A model generated the notes under the pieces. It was not told the DNA's origin, made no database searches, and saw nothing but the letters and a program-made list of their open reading frames with translations. This document shows positions 45,500-57,380 of a stretch of 64,000 nucleotides of DNA, piece by piece; position 1 is the first letter of the stretch, and every line of letters starts with the position of its first letter. This DNA is from Haematobia irritans. Its lineage: Eukaryota > Arthropoda > Insecta > Diptera > Muscidae. Made by a program: the position numbers and the translations under genes. The stretch spans positions 188,819,726 to 188,883,725 of the forward strand of contig NC_134400.1 of assembly GCF_050003625.1 (NCBI RefSeq), given 5' to 3'.

Positions 45500-46081
45500 T
45501 AGAGGTGTGCACGTGACACGAAATTGTCGTGACTCACGAAAATTTTCGTGACTCACGCGTGAGTCGTGAGTCACGCTCATGGCAACGGCGTGAGTGTGCG
45601 TGAGCGTGATTAACGTACCAAAATGTCGTGCGTGAGTGTGAGTCACGAAAATATTATCTTCGTGAGTGTGCGTGAGTAAAGATTTACGCTCACGAAAATA
45701 ATCCCGCTCACCGACATAAAACGCTTAAGACTTATATTCATTTACAATTTTAGTGACAGCTGGGATGTTAAGAGTGTAATAACGCTCTCGATTTTAATAA
45801 TGCTCATGTTTTCAGACACGTCGCTAAGGTAAATTACTCAAAAAATTGTTCGTGAGTCACGACATTTTTCGTGAGTCACGATATTTTTCGTGAGTCACGG
45901 TATTTTCGTGAGTCACGACATTTTCGTGCGTGAGTGTGCGTGAGTACACATTTTCTTTTCGTGAGTGTGCGTGAGCGTGAGTCCTACCAAACAATATCGT
46001 GCGTGAGTGTGCGTGAGTAAGATTTTTCCATCGTGAGTGTGCGTGAGCGTGAGTAAAATACTACTCACGTGCACACCTCTA
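45500..46081. mobile_element. hAT-like 582-bp element, tandem duplicate copy 2
   Basis: Nearly identical to 44836-45417 (for example one A to T change near 45834). It is followed by the same right flank (ATTACAACAGACAGACAG to ACTTTATATA) but is not preceded by ATTACAAC. So it arose by tandem duplication of element plus 82-bp flank, not by a second insertion. Confidence 0.85.
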
Positions 46082-46262
46082 ATTACAACAGACAGACAGC
46101 CAGACAGACAGACGAACATGGCTATATCGCCTTAGAAATTCTCCCTGATCAAGAATATATATACTTTATATAGTCGGAAATCGATATTTCGATGTGTTAC
46201 AAACGGAATGACAAACTTATTATACCCCCGTCACCATTCTATGGTGGTGGGTATAATTAGTA
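46082..46262 (+). repeat. Family 2 end module with terminal hairpin
   Basis: Linker ACAGACAGACAGACGAACAT followed by GGCTATATCGCC, then CGATATTTCGATGTGTTACA and the hairpin TTATACCC...GGGTATAA at 46220-46256. It mirrors the end modules at 7425 and 12985. Confidence 0.75.
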
Positions 46263-48407
46263 AAATCTTAGCACTAATATTAAATTTTGGAGAACGGAGT
46301 TCAACATTAGGTCTATATTTTTTTTTCAGTGACCAATATTTCAGTAGTAGGGTATAATAATCACATTTTTCGCGTCAAATTAAATATGTATCTAGAAAAT
46401 GTCTATAAAATATCTATAAAATGTCAACAATGTTGCGTTTTATGTAAACACCTAATTTGCAATTGATTAACTTACATTATGCAAGCTAATCGATCTATCC
46501 TAATTTGAATAATATCTTATTTACGGAAATCGCAAGATCTAATAAACCAACACAAAGTTTACTTGGCAAAATTCCTAAATAATGTTGGTACTTGTGGAGA
46601 GTAATTTGGGGGACTACAAATTTCGAAATAGGGAGAGACAGAGAGAGAGCTAACAAAAGAGAGGGCTTTTTCTTTTTTTTGGTGAGCGAGCCACACAAAG
46701 TAAGCTTGAGATTCTGTGGCAATGGACCATAACAAAAACAAAAGACGAAAAGAAAAAAAAAACTTCTCTCTAAATCTTTAGACACACACAAAAGTTAGTC
46801 TTACATTTGAGTTGGATGACGACCACACAACACAAACAAGAAATCATGAAACCTCAGTGCCAAAACGGCAACGAAACTTGTGATCTGTAGAGAAACGCGC
46901 ACTGTTCCATTGGACGTATGAGTGAAACCTTCAAACGAAAATTATTCGGTTTATGTCTGTAGCCATCAAAGGCATTTGGATGAATGGAAGCGTGTTTTTC
47001 AAAAAGCCAACGAAGAAGTTCAGAATAAATTAATTTTGTGTGTTTGTGTGTGAAAGAGAATTAAGTTAAACTATAGAGGCTAATCCAAAGAGAATGACAA
47101 GCTATGTAAAGAGATTTTATTTTTATGGAAAAGAGCAGTGACTGAAAAGAGCTGGTGTTTCGTTTTTTGTTTGTTTGTCGAATGAGAAAGCTTTTTGTTT
47201 TTTAAAGCAGGTGTTTTAAAAATGTTTGTAAAGAGCCAAAGAAAGTTATGCGAATAAGATATATGCGTGCAGACCTCAAGTGCTGTTTTACTACAACGAC
47301 TGTTTGTAATCAAGGCTCTGGGGGATGCTTTTTAGATTAATCCCTAAAGCGGTAATTTTTGATAACTTCGATCACAATTTGTTTATAGCGGCAAGTGTAG
47401 ATATTTGTGTGTTTATCTTTGTTGTATTTAACACCATCATCGACAACAGCAACAACAATATTTGAAGGGCAAGGCCAACAACAAATTCTGAATGAAGACA
47501 TCGTCGCATTGTCTTTAGCCAAAAAACCCGAAAACAACAACCATCAATATTTTGAAAATATTACGAAAAAAAGAGAACACTTAATTATATGAATGATATA
47601 TTTCCCATGCACTATCAATCACAGCTGGAATATTGATTTTTAAAACGAATCGAAGAAACGAATAAAAATTAAAAATTCAAGTTGGTGGATTCCTATACAA
47701 ACAAACGCAGAGAGAAACCTCTTCCAAAATAAAAAAAAAAAAACCAAAAACAAGTTCAATAAATTTTCAATGATTAACATATTCAAATGAGTTACATAGC
47801 ATAACAAAGTTAAAGAGATAGATAGAAAGTGACCCTAGAAATGACAACAACAATAAAATATAAAATAAATATCTTGAAAAATTTATTAACATAATTTTAA
47901 GAAAATAAAAATTTTATTAGGAAAGTTAAACGCGGGATTTTATAGGAAGCTACAGTTCAAACAATACCAAAAGTCCAAACTGGCGGGCTTATTACCTGGC
48001 ATTTTAGATTATGGTTGATGACATTCATAGCCCCAACAAAAAAGAAACTAAAGCAAAAACAGATTCAATTTCTTCGGTCTTTCACCCAATCCAGGGGTGC
48101 ATACGTATGGTCAGGTTTCATTTAAGAAAACATTCGAGATTGACAGTAGGAGTGAGCGCACCATTCGCATATCTACATCATTGCAATATATTCCAATCAA
48201 AATCATATTACATTAAAACAAACAAGTGGAGGTGGCAATCAAGTTAAGAGAAAGACAGATCTAACCAAGGTCATCTTCAGCAGAACCAAGAAAGCTAAGA
48301 TTCTAAGCCATAGCTGTAGACCTTCATGAGTATCATCTCCAGAGGCTTATGAAGAACCAATAACATCTTTAGAATCACCAAGAATCACATACACAACTTG
48401 ATTTGCA
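46263..48407 (+). promoter_or_regulatory. Unique upstream region of the secreted-protein gene
   Basis: About 2.1 kb with little repeat content, unlike most of the window. The last ~300 bp are CA- and A-rich, like a fly 5' leader, and lead into the ATG at 48408. Open frames at 46495-46791 and 48011-48247 show no domain. No specific control site can be named. Confidence 0.4.
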
Positions 48408-48897
48408 ATGAAACCATTTCTAGGCATAATACTAATCATTTTTGCCTTGGCCAATGGCCATAGTGATGGTCATAAAATGAATAGCCCCTCATTGGAAGGT
48501 GATCACGCAGCCCATCATACTATGCAGAATATCAACATTAAAGACATTAATAACATTGCAGTTAACCCCGTGTACACCTCCAACGCCGCCGCCAGTCCCA
48601 TACCCAGCTCCAGTAGTAGTAATAGCGAAAATAATACCAAAAATTTATCTAATAATAACAACGATAGTGATAATACCTTCATTGTAACACCCATGCCAAC
48701 CAAACCATCCAGTGAGCAATCATCATCGTCATCATCATCACCAAGTTCATCAACAAATATGGCCACACACAATAATGATCTAAAATCTGGCTCCAATGTT
48801 TCAACAACAAAATCTTCTTCATCAACATCCCCACAAGCCGGCTTAGCTGATGTACCCGTCACAATTCCAACACCATCAACATTACGCGATAAACGAG
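48408..48897 (+). CDS. Secreted Ser/Asn/Thr-rich protein, first coding exon
   Basis: The frame opens with a clear signal peptide (MKPFLGIILIIFALANG, cleavage likely near residue 17). A His-rich start (HSDGHK, HAAHH) and a low-complexity segment rich in Ser, Asn and Thr follow (about residues 58-145). A dibasic LRDKRG near the end could be a protease site. The GTAAGT donor after 48897 leaves phase 1 (163 codons plus one base). The frame reads on to a stop in the intron at 48938, which is not taken as the protein end. No acceptor with a convincing continuing exon was found up to 64000, so the intron exceeds 15 kb or the gene continues outside. I do not recognise the family. The low-complexity tract may carry O-linked sugars. 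Confidence 0.7.
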
Positions 48898-49179
48898 GTA
48901 AGTCCATTCTTAGTAATTTTTTGTTTAATTACTCGTAACATAATGTGAATGGTATACAATATATTTACATATGTTAAATAGTGATTTTCATATTTTAATC
49001 TTTTTCAAGAAGTACAGTGTTTCATATTGACTAAAATATAAACTTTGAATTGACTTATATGTTATAGAGTATAGAATAGAATTAACTAGTTTGTGCCTTA
49101 AGTTTTTCGTTTTCATATTATATCGCTACACGTGACAAGATTTACATTTTTTATATATAAAGTTCGTATCTAATTAAAT

Positions 49180-49543
49180 GATAATCTTTTCGATTGGTGC
49201 AGTGGTTAAAAGATAAATTAGTTTGGAATATTATCATAATTTGGGAGATTCAAATATATCTCTCCATGATTTGGGAGACTCCGATTAAGAGGTTTGTGTC
49301 TTAAGTCTATTGATTTAAAGTACGAATATATTGAGAGATACAAGTATATATCTCTATGATTTGAGAGAAGAGATTCTGATTAAGAAATTCATGTCTTAAG
49401 TCTATTTAAGTACGAATATATTCTAAGAACATTTTGATTAGATAGTTTGTGTCCTAAGTCTTTTGAACAAGAGTAGTGATAATGCTCTCCAAGAGATTAA
49501 AAAGTTTGCACCTTAAGTCTTTATATTTTTTTACGCTTATATG
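49180..49543 (+). repeat. Degenerate repeat with GTGTCTTAAGTCT motif
   Basis: GTTTGTGTCTTAAGTCTATT and similar recur near 49295, 49390, 49448 and 49505. Between them are words such as TCTCCATGATTTGGGAGACT. The same motif set is at 52730-52900, 53330-53560 and 54540-54930. Confidence 0.7.
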
Positions 49544-50116
49544 CCCAGCAAAAAAATTTGGAAGTTCTTCCAAAGACACAACTTTAAAAGCACTTCTTGA
49601 AGATGCACTCCCAATGATGTTCTTTATTTTAACTCCCCAGGAAGTTCTTTTAATTCAATGTTTTATAACTTGTTTTTTTTCATACTTTTAATGGGTAATT
49701 TTAACTTTTTTGTTTCAAATAGGTTAAAAACAGAGTAAGAATTCATAAAATGGTACAAATAATTTAAATTTTGTCGAAAAAAATGCTAAATCCAATCTGA
49801 AAAAATTGTGATTTTTTGAAAATATTTGAGTTCAAACCTTTCCGACAAGCGTTAGAATCCATTAAAAATTATAAAAAATTATAAAAATTATTTATTTGAC
49901 AAAATATCACAGAATTTTTTAATTTACATCCAAAACATTGAATTCGGATAACACCTAAAGAAGTGATGCAAATTCAGTGCAACGGCTGTTGAAATGGAGG
50001 ACTTCCGTCCTATGACAAGCCCATGTTAAATTCATCGCTTCTGCGTCAATTTTGCACCACTTCCGGATCCAAAAAGAACATTTTCATTACTTTTTGGCGA
50101 CGCTTTTTTTGCTGGG
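49544..50116. mobile_element. 573-bp element with CCCAGCAAAAAAA ends
   Basis: Perfect 13-bp inverted ends CCCAGCAAAAAAA and TTTTTTTGCTGGG. No target duplication is evident. The interior is unique, with no coding frame beyond 49476-49691, which runs through the left end. A 5' part of it is copied at 53585-53710. Confidence 0.7.
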
Positions 50117-50675
50117 TAAAAATATCATATTTCGCCCTTTCACTACGGAAATAAGCCTAATATTAAAAACTTTAATTTGTCTTTTGTTTTTACTTGTACT
50201 AACAGCATGTAGAACAAAAATTGTCATTTTGAGAACCTACTTCAATTACTTCAAGAGCTATATGAGCTTTTTCTGAAAACTTGATTCTTGAATTGTGACC
50301 AAATGGCCGTACGAAAATAAGCCCTATTTGGCCTACAATATATTTCACAGTGTGAAAAAAAAACCGTAAAAGTATCGGTTATAGTTTTTGTATAAATGAC
50401 AATTTCCTAGAAACATACAAAAGAAAAATTGTCTAAAATATTCGTATTTTTCGTTTATTGTTAAAAAAGTTTATAAAAATATATTTTAGTGCTCACCACT
50501 ATGGAAAATATTTATAGCTTATTTAGATTAAAGACTCTACTTTAAAATAACATCGAGAAATAAATCGAAACTAAGTCGGAAAAAAGAATTTGGTGTCTTT
50601 TTCGAATGTCCTTCTAAGTGGACATCGGTACTGAAAGGGTTAGGTGGAATATCTATGTAATTAGGATGACACGCT
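50117..50675. other. Unique AT-rich spacer
   Basis: No gene or repeat recognised. The open frame at 50052-50276 overlaps the end of the preceding element and has no domain. Confidence 0.4.
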
Positions 50676-52400
50676 TATAGAAAATTTTGTCGAAATTTCA
50701 TTTCTATAGAAAATTATATCAAAATTTTATTCCTGTAGAAAATTTTATCAAAATTTTATTTCTATAGAAAATTTTGTCAAAATTTTATTTCTATAGAAAA
50801 TGTTGTCAACATTTTATTTCTATAGAAAAAATTGCCAAAATTTTATTTCTATAGACAATTTTATTTCAATAGAAAATTTTGCCAAAATTTTTTTCAATTT
50901 TATTTCTATAGAAAATTTTATCAAAATTTAAATTTGTCAAAATTTTATTTCTATAGAAAATTTTGTCAAAATTTTGACAAATTTTAATTTTGATAAAATT
51001 TTCTTTAGAAATAAAATTGTCTATAGTAATAAAATTTTGATAAATTTTCTATTGAAATAAAATTTTGACAAAATTTTCTATAGTCAAAAATTTTTGATAT
51101 AATTTTCTATAGAAATGAAATTTTGAAATTAAATTTTTATAAAATTTAATTTCAAAATTTCATTTCTATAGCAAATTATATCAAAAATTTTTGTCTATAG
51201 AAAATTTTGTCAAAATTTTAATTCTATAGAAAATTTTGTCAAAATTTTATTTCTATAGAAAATTTTGACAAAATTTTATTTCAATAGAAAATTTTGTCAA
51301 AATTTTATTACTATAGACAATTTTATTTCTATAGAAAATTTTATCAAAATTAAAATTTGTCAAAATTTTTTTTTCTATAACAAATATTGTAACAATTTCA
51401 TTTCTATAGAAAATGTTGACAAAATTTTATTTCTACAGCAAATTTTGTCAACATTTTATTTCTATGGACAATTTCATTTCTATAGAAAATGTTGTCAAAA
51501 TTTAATTTCAAAATTTAATTTCTATAGAAAATTATATCAAAATTTTTTGTGTATAGAAAATTTTGTCAAAATTTTATGTCTATATACCTATAGAAAAATT
51601 TGTCAAAATTTTATTTCTATAGAAAAATTTGTAGAAATTTTATTTCTATAGAAAAATTTGTCAAAAATTTATCTCTATAGAAAAATATGTCAAAATTTTA
51701 TCTCTATAGAAAATTTTGTCAAAATTTTATTTCTATAGAAAATTGTGTCAACATTTTATTTCTATAGAAAAATTTTTCAAAATTTTTTTTCTATAGAAAA
51801 TTTTGTCAAAATGTAATTTCTATAGAAAATTTTGTCAAAATTTTATTTCTATAGAAAATTTTGTCAAAATTTTATTTCTATAGAAAGTTTTGTTAAAATG
51901 TTATTTCTATAGAAAAATTTGTCAAAATTTAATTTCTATAGACAATTTGATTTCTATAAAAAATTTTGTCAAAATTTCATTTCTATAGAAAATTATATCA
52001 AAACTTTTTGTCTATAGAAAATTTTGTAAAAATTTTTTTTCTATAGAAAATTATATCAAAATTTTTTGTCTATAGAAAATTTTGTCAAAATTTTTTTTCT
52101 ATAGAAAATTTTGTCAAAATTTTATTTCTATAGAAAATTTTGGCAAAATTTTATTTCTATCGAAAATTTTGTCAAGATTTTATTTCTATAGAAAATTTTG
52201 TTAAAATTTTATTTCAATAGAAAAATTTGTCAAAATGTTATCTCTATAGAAAAATATGTCAACATTTTATTTCTATGGAAAATTTTGTTAAAATTTTATT
52301 TCCATAGAAAATTTTGTTAAAATTTTATTTCTATAGAAAATTTTGTCAAGATTTTATTTCTATAGAGAATTTTGTCAAAATTTAATTTCTAAAGAATTTT
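50676..52400 (+). repeat. 29-bp satellite array F, with an inverted patch
   Basis: Same monomer as array A, with a variant ATTATATCAAAATTTTTTGTC. The block 50965-51150 is in the opposite orientation and forms a local hairpin with its neighbours. The array ends near 52400. An end module (TCTACTAAAACATCAAGAAT, AGAATTCTACCAACTCTGGC) follows at 52505-52590. Confidence 0.9.
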
Positions 52401-52959
52401 TTTTTATTTAGTTGTATATATATTATAATTAAAATTACAATAAAAAAAAGATGTATACACTAGCAACTGAAGTTAAGCCATTAATTGTATAGAAAATGGA
52501 AAATCTACTAAAACATCAAGAATTCTACCAATCTACCAACCAATAAAAAATCTACAATTTTTGGCAGAATTCTACCAACTCTGGCAACCATGCTACTATT
52601 GATTTTACTATAGTCGTCTGCTGAACAAATTTTGATTACGAATTTCGATTGTTTCAAATGTTTGAGAGATTATTCAGGAAAAATTATCCACTATTTTTTC
52701 TCATATTCCTGGAGAGTAAATATTACTCTTCATGATTTTTGAGAATAGGCTCTGTTTAGAAGTTCGTGTCTTGATTTTACTGTAGTTGTAGGCTGAGAAG
52801 ATTTTGATTCGTTAGTTTGTGTCCTAAGTCTTTGTAAAAGAGCAGTGACAATGTTACCAAAGGAAATTAAGAAGTGGGCGTCTTAAGACTATTGATTGAA
52901 CTTAGGGGTTTTAGGTTCCATTTATGTGGGCTATTTTTGTAATTGGGATATACATATGA

Positions 52960-53306
52960 CCGCCACCGTGGTGCAATGGTTAGCGTGCCCGCCTTGCATA
53001 CATAAGGTCGTGGGTTCGATTCCTGCTTCGACCGAACACCAAAAAGTTTTTCAGCGGTGGATTATCGCACCTCAGTAATGCTGGTGACATTTCTGAGGGT
53101 TTCAAAGCTTCTCTAGGTGGTTTCACTGCAATGTGGAACGCCGTTCGGACTCGGCTATAAAAAGGAGGACCTCCTTGTCATTGGGCTAAACGTGGAATCG
53201 GGCAGCACTCAGTGATAAGAGAGAAGTTCACCAATGTGGTATCCCAATGGACTGAATAGTCTAAGTGAGCCTGATACATCGGGCTGCCACCTAACCTAAC
53301 CTAACC
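52960..53306 (+). mobile_element. tRNA-derived SINE, full-length copy with 9-bp target duplication
   Basis: Head with A box (TGGTGCAATGG) and B box (GGTTCGATTCC, a perfect consensus), body with CAGCGGTGGATTATCGCACC and AATCGGGCAGCACTCAGTGA, and a CCTAACCTAACCTAACC tail. TACATATGA flanks it on both sides (52951-52959 and 53307-53315). The length is 347 bp. Transcription by RNA polymerase III and movement by a partner LINE would be expected for such elements. Confidence 0.95.
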
Positions 53307-53945
53307 TACATATGATCTCCATGTTTAACTTTGTTTAAGTTCGTGTCTTAATCCCTTTATAATTGGAAGGCATGAGGAAAGATTCTGATGACGAAGTTTT
53401 TTTTTTTAAATAAATGAGAGATTAAGATGTTCATGTCTTAAGTCTATTTAAGTACCAATATATTCTAAGAAGATTTTGATTAGATAGTTTGTGTCCTAAG
53501 TCTTTTGAACAAGAGTAGTGATAATGCTCTCCAAGAGATTAAAAAGTTTGCACCTTAAGTCTTTTTATTTTTTTACGCTTATATGCCCAGCAAAAAAATT
53601 TGGAAGTTCTTCCAAAGACACAACTTTAAAAGCACTTCTTGAAGATGCACTCCCAATGATGTTCTTTATTTTAACTCCCCAGGAAGTTCTTTTAATTCAA
53701 TGTTTTATAACCTCCTTGTCATTGAGCTAAACGTGGAATCGGGCAGCACTCAGTGATAAGAGAGAAGTTCACCAATGTGGTATCCCAATGGACTGAATAG
53801 TCTAAGTGAGCCTGATACATCGGGCTGCCACCTAACCTAACCTAACCTACATATGATCTCCATGTTTAACTTTGTTTAAGTTCGTGTCTTAATCCCTTTA
53901 TAATTGGAAGGCATGAGGAAAGATTCTGATGACGAAGTTTTTTTT
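53170..53945 (+). repeat. 541-bp tandem duplication (partial second copy)
   Basis: Sequence from the SINE 3' half (CCTCCTTGTCATTG) through GATTCTGATGACGAAG at 53170-53404 recurs at 53711-53945 with a 541-bp offset and few changes (TTGGGC to TTGAGC). The break joins TGTTTTATAA directly to CCTCCTTGTC. Confidence 0.85.
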
Positions 53946-55860
53946 AAAATAAATTTTTGGGTATTTATACAATATAATATTATGTGGAGAATGCAGAAAG
54001 CATTTACGTATGAGAAGTAATAATTTCTGTATCTTATATTAGTGATGTTGAATGTCAATGAAATCATAGCTACCATAAAAATCTAGGAATATATGGGTCC
54101 GAACATATAAATTTCGGGACTTGTTTCCATGGGCCTCAATTTTCATTCATTCCAAACGGGTCCATATATCGATTCCCATCTTGAGATGACTGCGGAGGCA
54201 TTTTGCATCTATCGAGTTCATTTTCAGCATTTGATGTCAATATCTCCCTTCTATGTACTGTTATTTGTGTAGACAGTTCGCCTACACAAATAAAATTTTT
54301 ATGGGTTATAGGCACACACTTTACTGGTTGAATTTTCAACAAAATAAATTTTTGGAATTAACTTTCCTCTATAAATGGCTAATCTCCATATTGAGAGGAA
54401 CTAAAATTCATTCTAATTTATGTTTTAAGAATGCCATAGTTTATTGGCCTTTTATTTAAATTATAGAAAATTTCATCAAAACTAGAGCTGACAGCTTATG
54501 TGGAATATTTTTGTAATTAGAAGGTACAAATATTCCTCTTCATGATTTCTGAGAAGAGACTCTGATTAAGAAGTTCGTGTCTTAAGTCTAGTGATTTTAT
54601 TATATTCGAACCATTAGCTAGTTTGTGTCTTAAGTCTTCTGTACAAGAGTAATAGTAATGTTCTTCATGATATTAAGAAGTTCGTGTATTAAGTCTATCA
54701 ATTTGATTATATATGGATCGATACATATTGTCGATGTTGTTGGTCAGCTAGTTTGTTACCTAAGTCTTTTGTAAATACTAGTAATGTTTTCCAAGAGTGT
54801 CTCATTAACAAGTTTGTGTCTTAAGTCTTTTGATTTTATTATATTCTTATGTTCTATGGACCTCTGAGAAGATTTTGATTACATAGCTTTTGTCCTAAGT
54901 CTTTTGTATCAGAGTAGTGATAATGATTTCCAAGTAGCATAACATTTAAAAAGAAGTTCCTTTTTTGTGGAAAAATTTGTGAAAAAAATTGTGAGAAAAA
55001 AACGATTAGGACTTTTTTGTCCTAAGTATTCGGTACTTATACAATATAATATTAAGTGGATTGTGCACAATGTACTTATGTATACAAAGTAATTATTTCG
55101 GTAATTTATATTATTGATGTTGGCATTGGAGAAATTGAATCATAACACCCTTACAAAAATTGGTATTTTAGTCCATACTTATTTAAGTCCCTACTTATAT
55201 GTATACAGCCCCCATATATGCTCAGATTTACCTGCCAAAAACAGCTAAATTCAGCTGTTTTGGCCAACCTAGTTGAACGAAATCATTTGATTCGGATATA
55301 AGAAATTGGCTATCATTGTCGTCCTTTGATACTGACCAATCGAATTGAAGTCTTTTATCAAATATTATAAAAAAACCTACTTAAATGTCCTTAGACCGCA
55401 TCTTCCGATACAGTTGATATTCCGCATGTGATATCTGTAAAAAATGGTTAATATCGGTCTATAACTAGATTCCCATTGATGGACTCCTTGAGCTGGCTGT
55501 AGACGCATCTAGTTGATATTCGACATTTGATGTGAATATGAACACCCCTGCACAATTAACATTTTTATGGAATGTTTAGAAAAAATGTATGCTATGCCCA
55601 TGACATATTTTTAGTGTGACAAAAACCCGACACACCATTTACCGGTTGAATTTCGAACAAAAGAAATTTATTGAAATAAGCTTCCTCTATATAAGGCTTA
55701 TCTCCATATTGAGAGGAACTGAATTTCATTCTAATTTATGATTTGAGAATGTGATAGTTTATTGGTCTCGTATTTAAATGTAGCCAAACCTATTTTCAAA
55801 AAAAAAAAAAAAAAAAAAAAAAACATCATAAAAACTAGAACTGACTACAATGTGAGTTAT
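53946..55860 (+). repeat. Old ~1.1-1.3 kb duplication
   Basis: 53950-54495 and 55027-55860 are related but diverged: TTATACAATATAATATTA is near both starts, CTCCATATTGAGAGGAACT is at 54390 and 55710, and AAAACTAGAGCTGAC/AAAACTAGAACTGAC at both ends. The second copy has extra sequence (55200-55560) and a 26-A run near 55798. Confidence 0.7.
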
Positions 55861-55984
55861 TCAACATAAAAAATCAATAAATAAAGTCTAGTTTAATTTC
55901 AGCCTTCACAATTGGCAAATCAAACGGAATAACTGAAGGTGTTTGGCTTATAAGTTTATAGTTTTTAGAATTTATATTTAATAT

Positions 55985-56345
55985 TATCGAAAGATGATTT
56001 GTTGTTGTTGCTTTATTCTTCAATCATTTTGTTGTTTTTGATTTCAGCTTAAAACCATGCATTGACTAAACTACAAGTGTAGCTTAACCAACAGAGGAAA
56101 AGAATGTTTGTCAAATTTATTTGGGCAAAGCCCTATAGACTGCAAGATGGTTGGGTGGACGCACTTTTCGGAATTACCACATTCCTCATTAGCATCCTCT
56201 GCTTGCAGCAAAACTATCAACCAATTATCAGAATAAATTCAGGCAGTTCATTAAACCCAAAGTGAACCACACTTGAACCTTCCGAAAAAAGGTTTATGAT
56301 AGCTGGCCTTTGCCGAAATAAATTTGTACAAACCTATCTATATAT
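55985..56345 (+). mobile_element. Microprotein module, copy 3
   Basis: TTGTTTTTGATTTCAGCTTA, then the 53-codon frame, ending near GCCGAAATAAATTTGTACAA. This copy stands without an adjoining 29-bp array. Confidence 0.75.
56104..56265 (+). CDS. Repeat-borne small ORF, 53 residues, copy 3
   Basis: Starts MFVKFIWAKPYRLQDGW and ends SGSSLNPK. More diverged than the copies near 59 kb (V at 18, DAL at 19-21, C at 33) but still open over the same 53 codons. Unknown function. Confidence 0.5.
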   Translation: MFVKFIWAKPYRLQDGWVDALFGITTFLISILCLQQNYQPIIRINSGSSLNPK

Positions 56346-57380
56346 TTTTATTTTAAGCATGTTTCAAAACAATAGTAAGAATGAATTACAGTGCACTTAA
56401 TACGGTAATGATTTGGGAATGATTTTTTCATTACTTTTAGTTCACTTTTGCTTTCTACGAGGAAGAAGAATTTCGTGAATGGTAGTTAAAAAATAAAAAA
56501 TGTCGACAATTTAATAACAATTAAAATTTATTTGAATTTTCGCACGTTTTTTCCCTAAATACAGTTTAGTTTTTCCCGTTTATGAAGTTTAATTATTTTA
56601 GGACTCGAAATTTACGCAATGCTAAGGACAAAATTCTTTAAAATAATGACATTTTAATTAAAAGAAAGTTTATAATCCTTGCTTCAAAAAGTTTTTTCAT
56701 TAAATTTAGGACACAAATCTTGAAATGTTGCGTCCCTCTGTTGAAGTTGTAGATCTTTGAAGTAACGCAAATGTTCCTTAAAATAAAGAAAAACATTTTT
56801 AATTTAAAGAAATCGTCTTTAACTCAACTGACATATTGAATTTTTAAATTTAAGATAAAAATGCTTCAAATATAGGCTAAGACTTATTTTAAAGATTACC
56901 ATCTTTGGTTTAAAGTTTTTTAGCATTAAGAAAACAATTTTTACTTTGAAGTATTTGGCATAATATGTATTTTGAAACTGGAATTTGTACATGAATACCT
57001 TTATCGCAAACAGAGAATAAAAATTCGATGAATGAGATCTGTATCCAATTTTAATTTTATCGATCCTAGATTTAAAGCCAGGGAGGTCCTTAAAAATGTC
57101 TTCATTTTAAAGAAGTCGCATCTTTGGCTCGGAATCAATACCAAAATCATTAAAGGAAGGTCAAAATCTTTGGATCCAAGTAAACTTTTTTTTGAGTGTA
57201 TTATTTCAAAATTTGTCGAAATTCGGTAAACACTACCATAAGAGAATGATTTGGTTTACATTTCTTCAGAAGCCCATCGCAGAACCTCGCATGTAGTAGA
57301 GATACAAAAGTGGAAACACGATTTTGCGACTGAACGACTTCTTGTCAAAAAAAACTAGAAAAATCAAAGGCGACATTTGG
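56346..57380. other. Unique AT-rich spacer
   Basis: No gene recognised. The open frame at 57032-57229 has no domain. Confidence 0.4.

Larger units (their letters stand above)
52700..54935 (+). repeat. Degenerate GTGTCTTAAGTCT repeats and local duplications
   Basis: The motif recurs near 52825, 52880, 53430, 53490, 53550, 54575, 54625, 54690, 54755, 54815 and 54895, with GAGTAGTGATAATG and GAGATTAAGAAGTT words between. The region also holds the SINE at 52960 and a local tandem duplication (53170-53945). Sequence at 53440-53710 matches 49430-49680. Confidence 0.7.

Noticed and set aside
48499..48907. Frames at 48499-48687 plus and 48515-48907 minus
   Set aside because: Shadows of the low-complexity secreted-protein exon; the Leu/Asp-rich composition mirrors the Ser and Asn codons.
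52960..53035. Functional tRNA gene
   Set aside because: The A and B boxes are intact but the sequence is the head of a SINE with a second copy and a target duplication.
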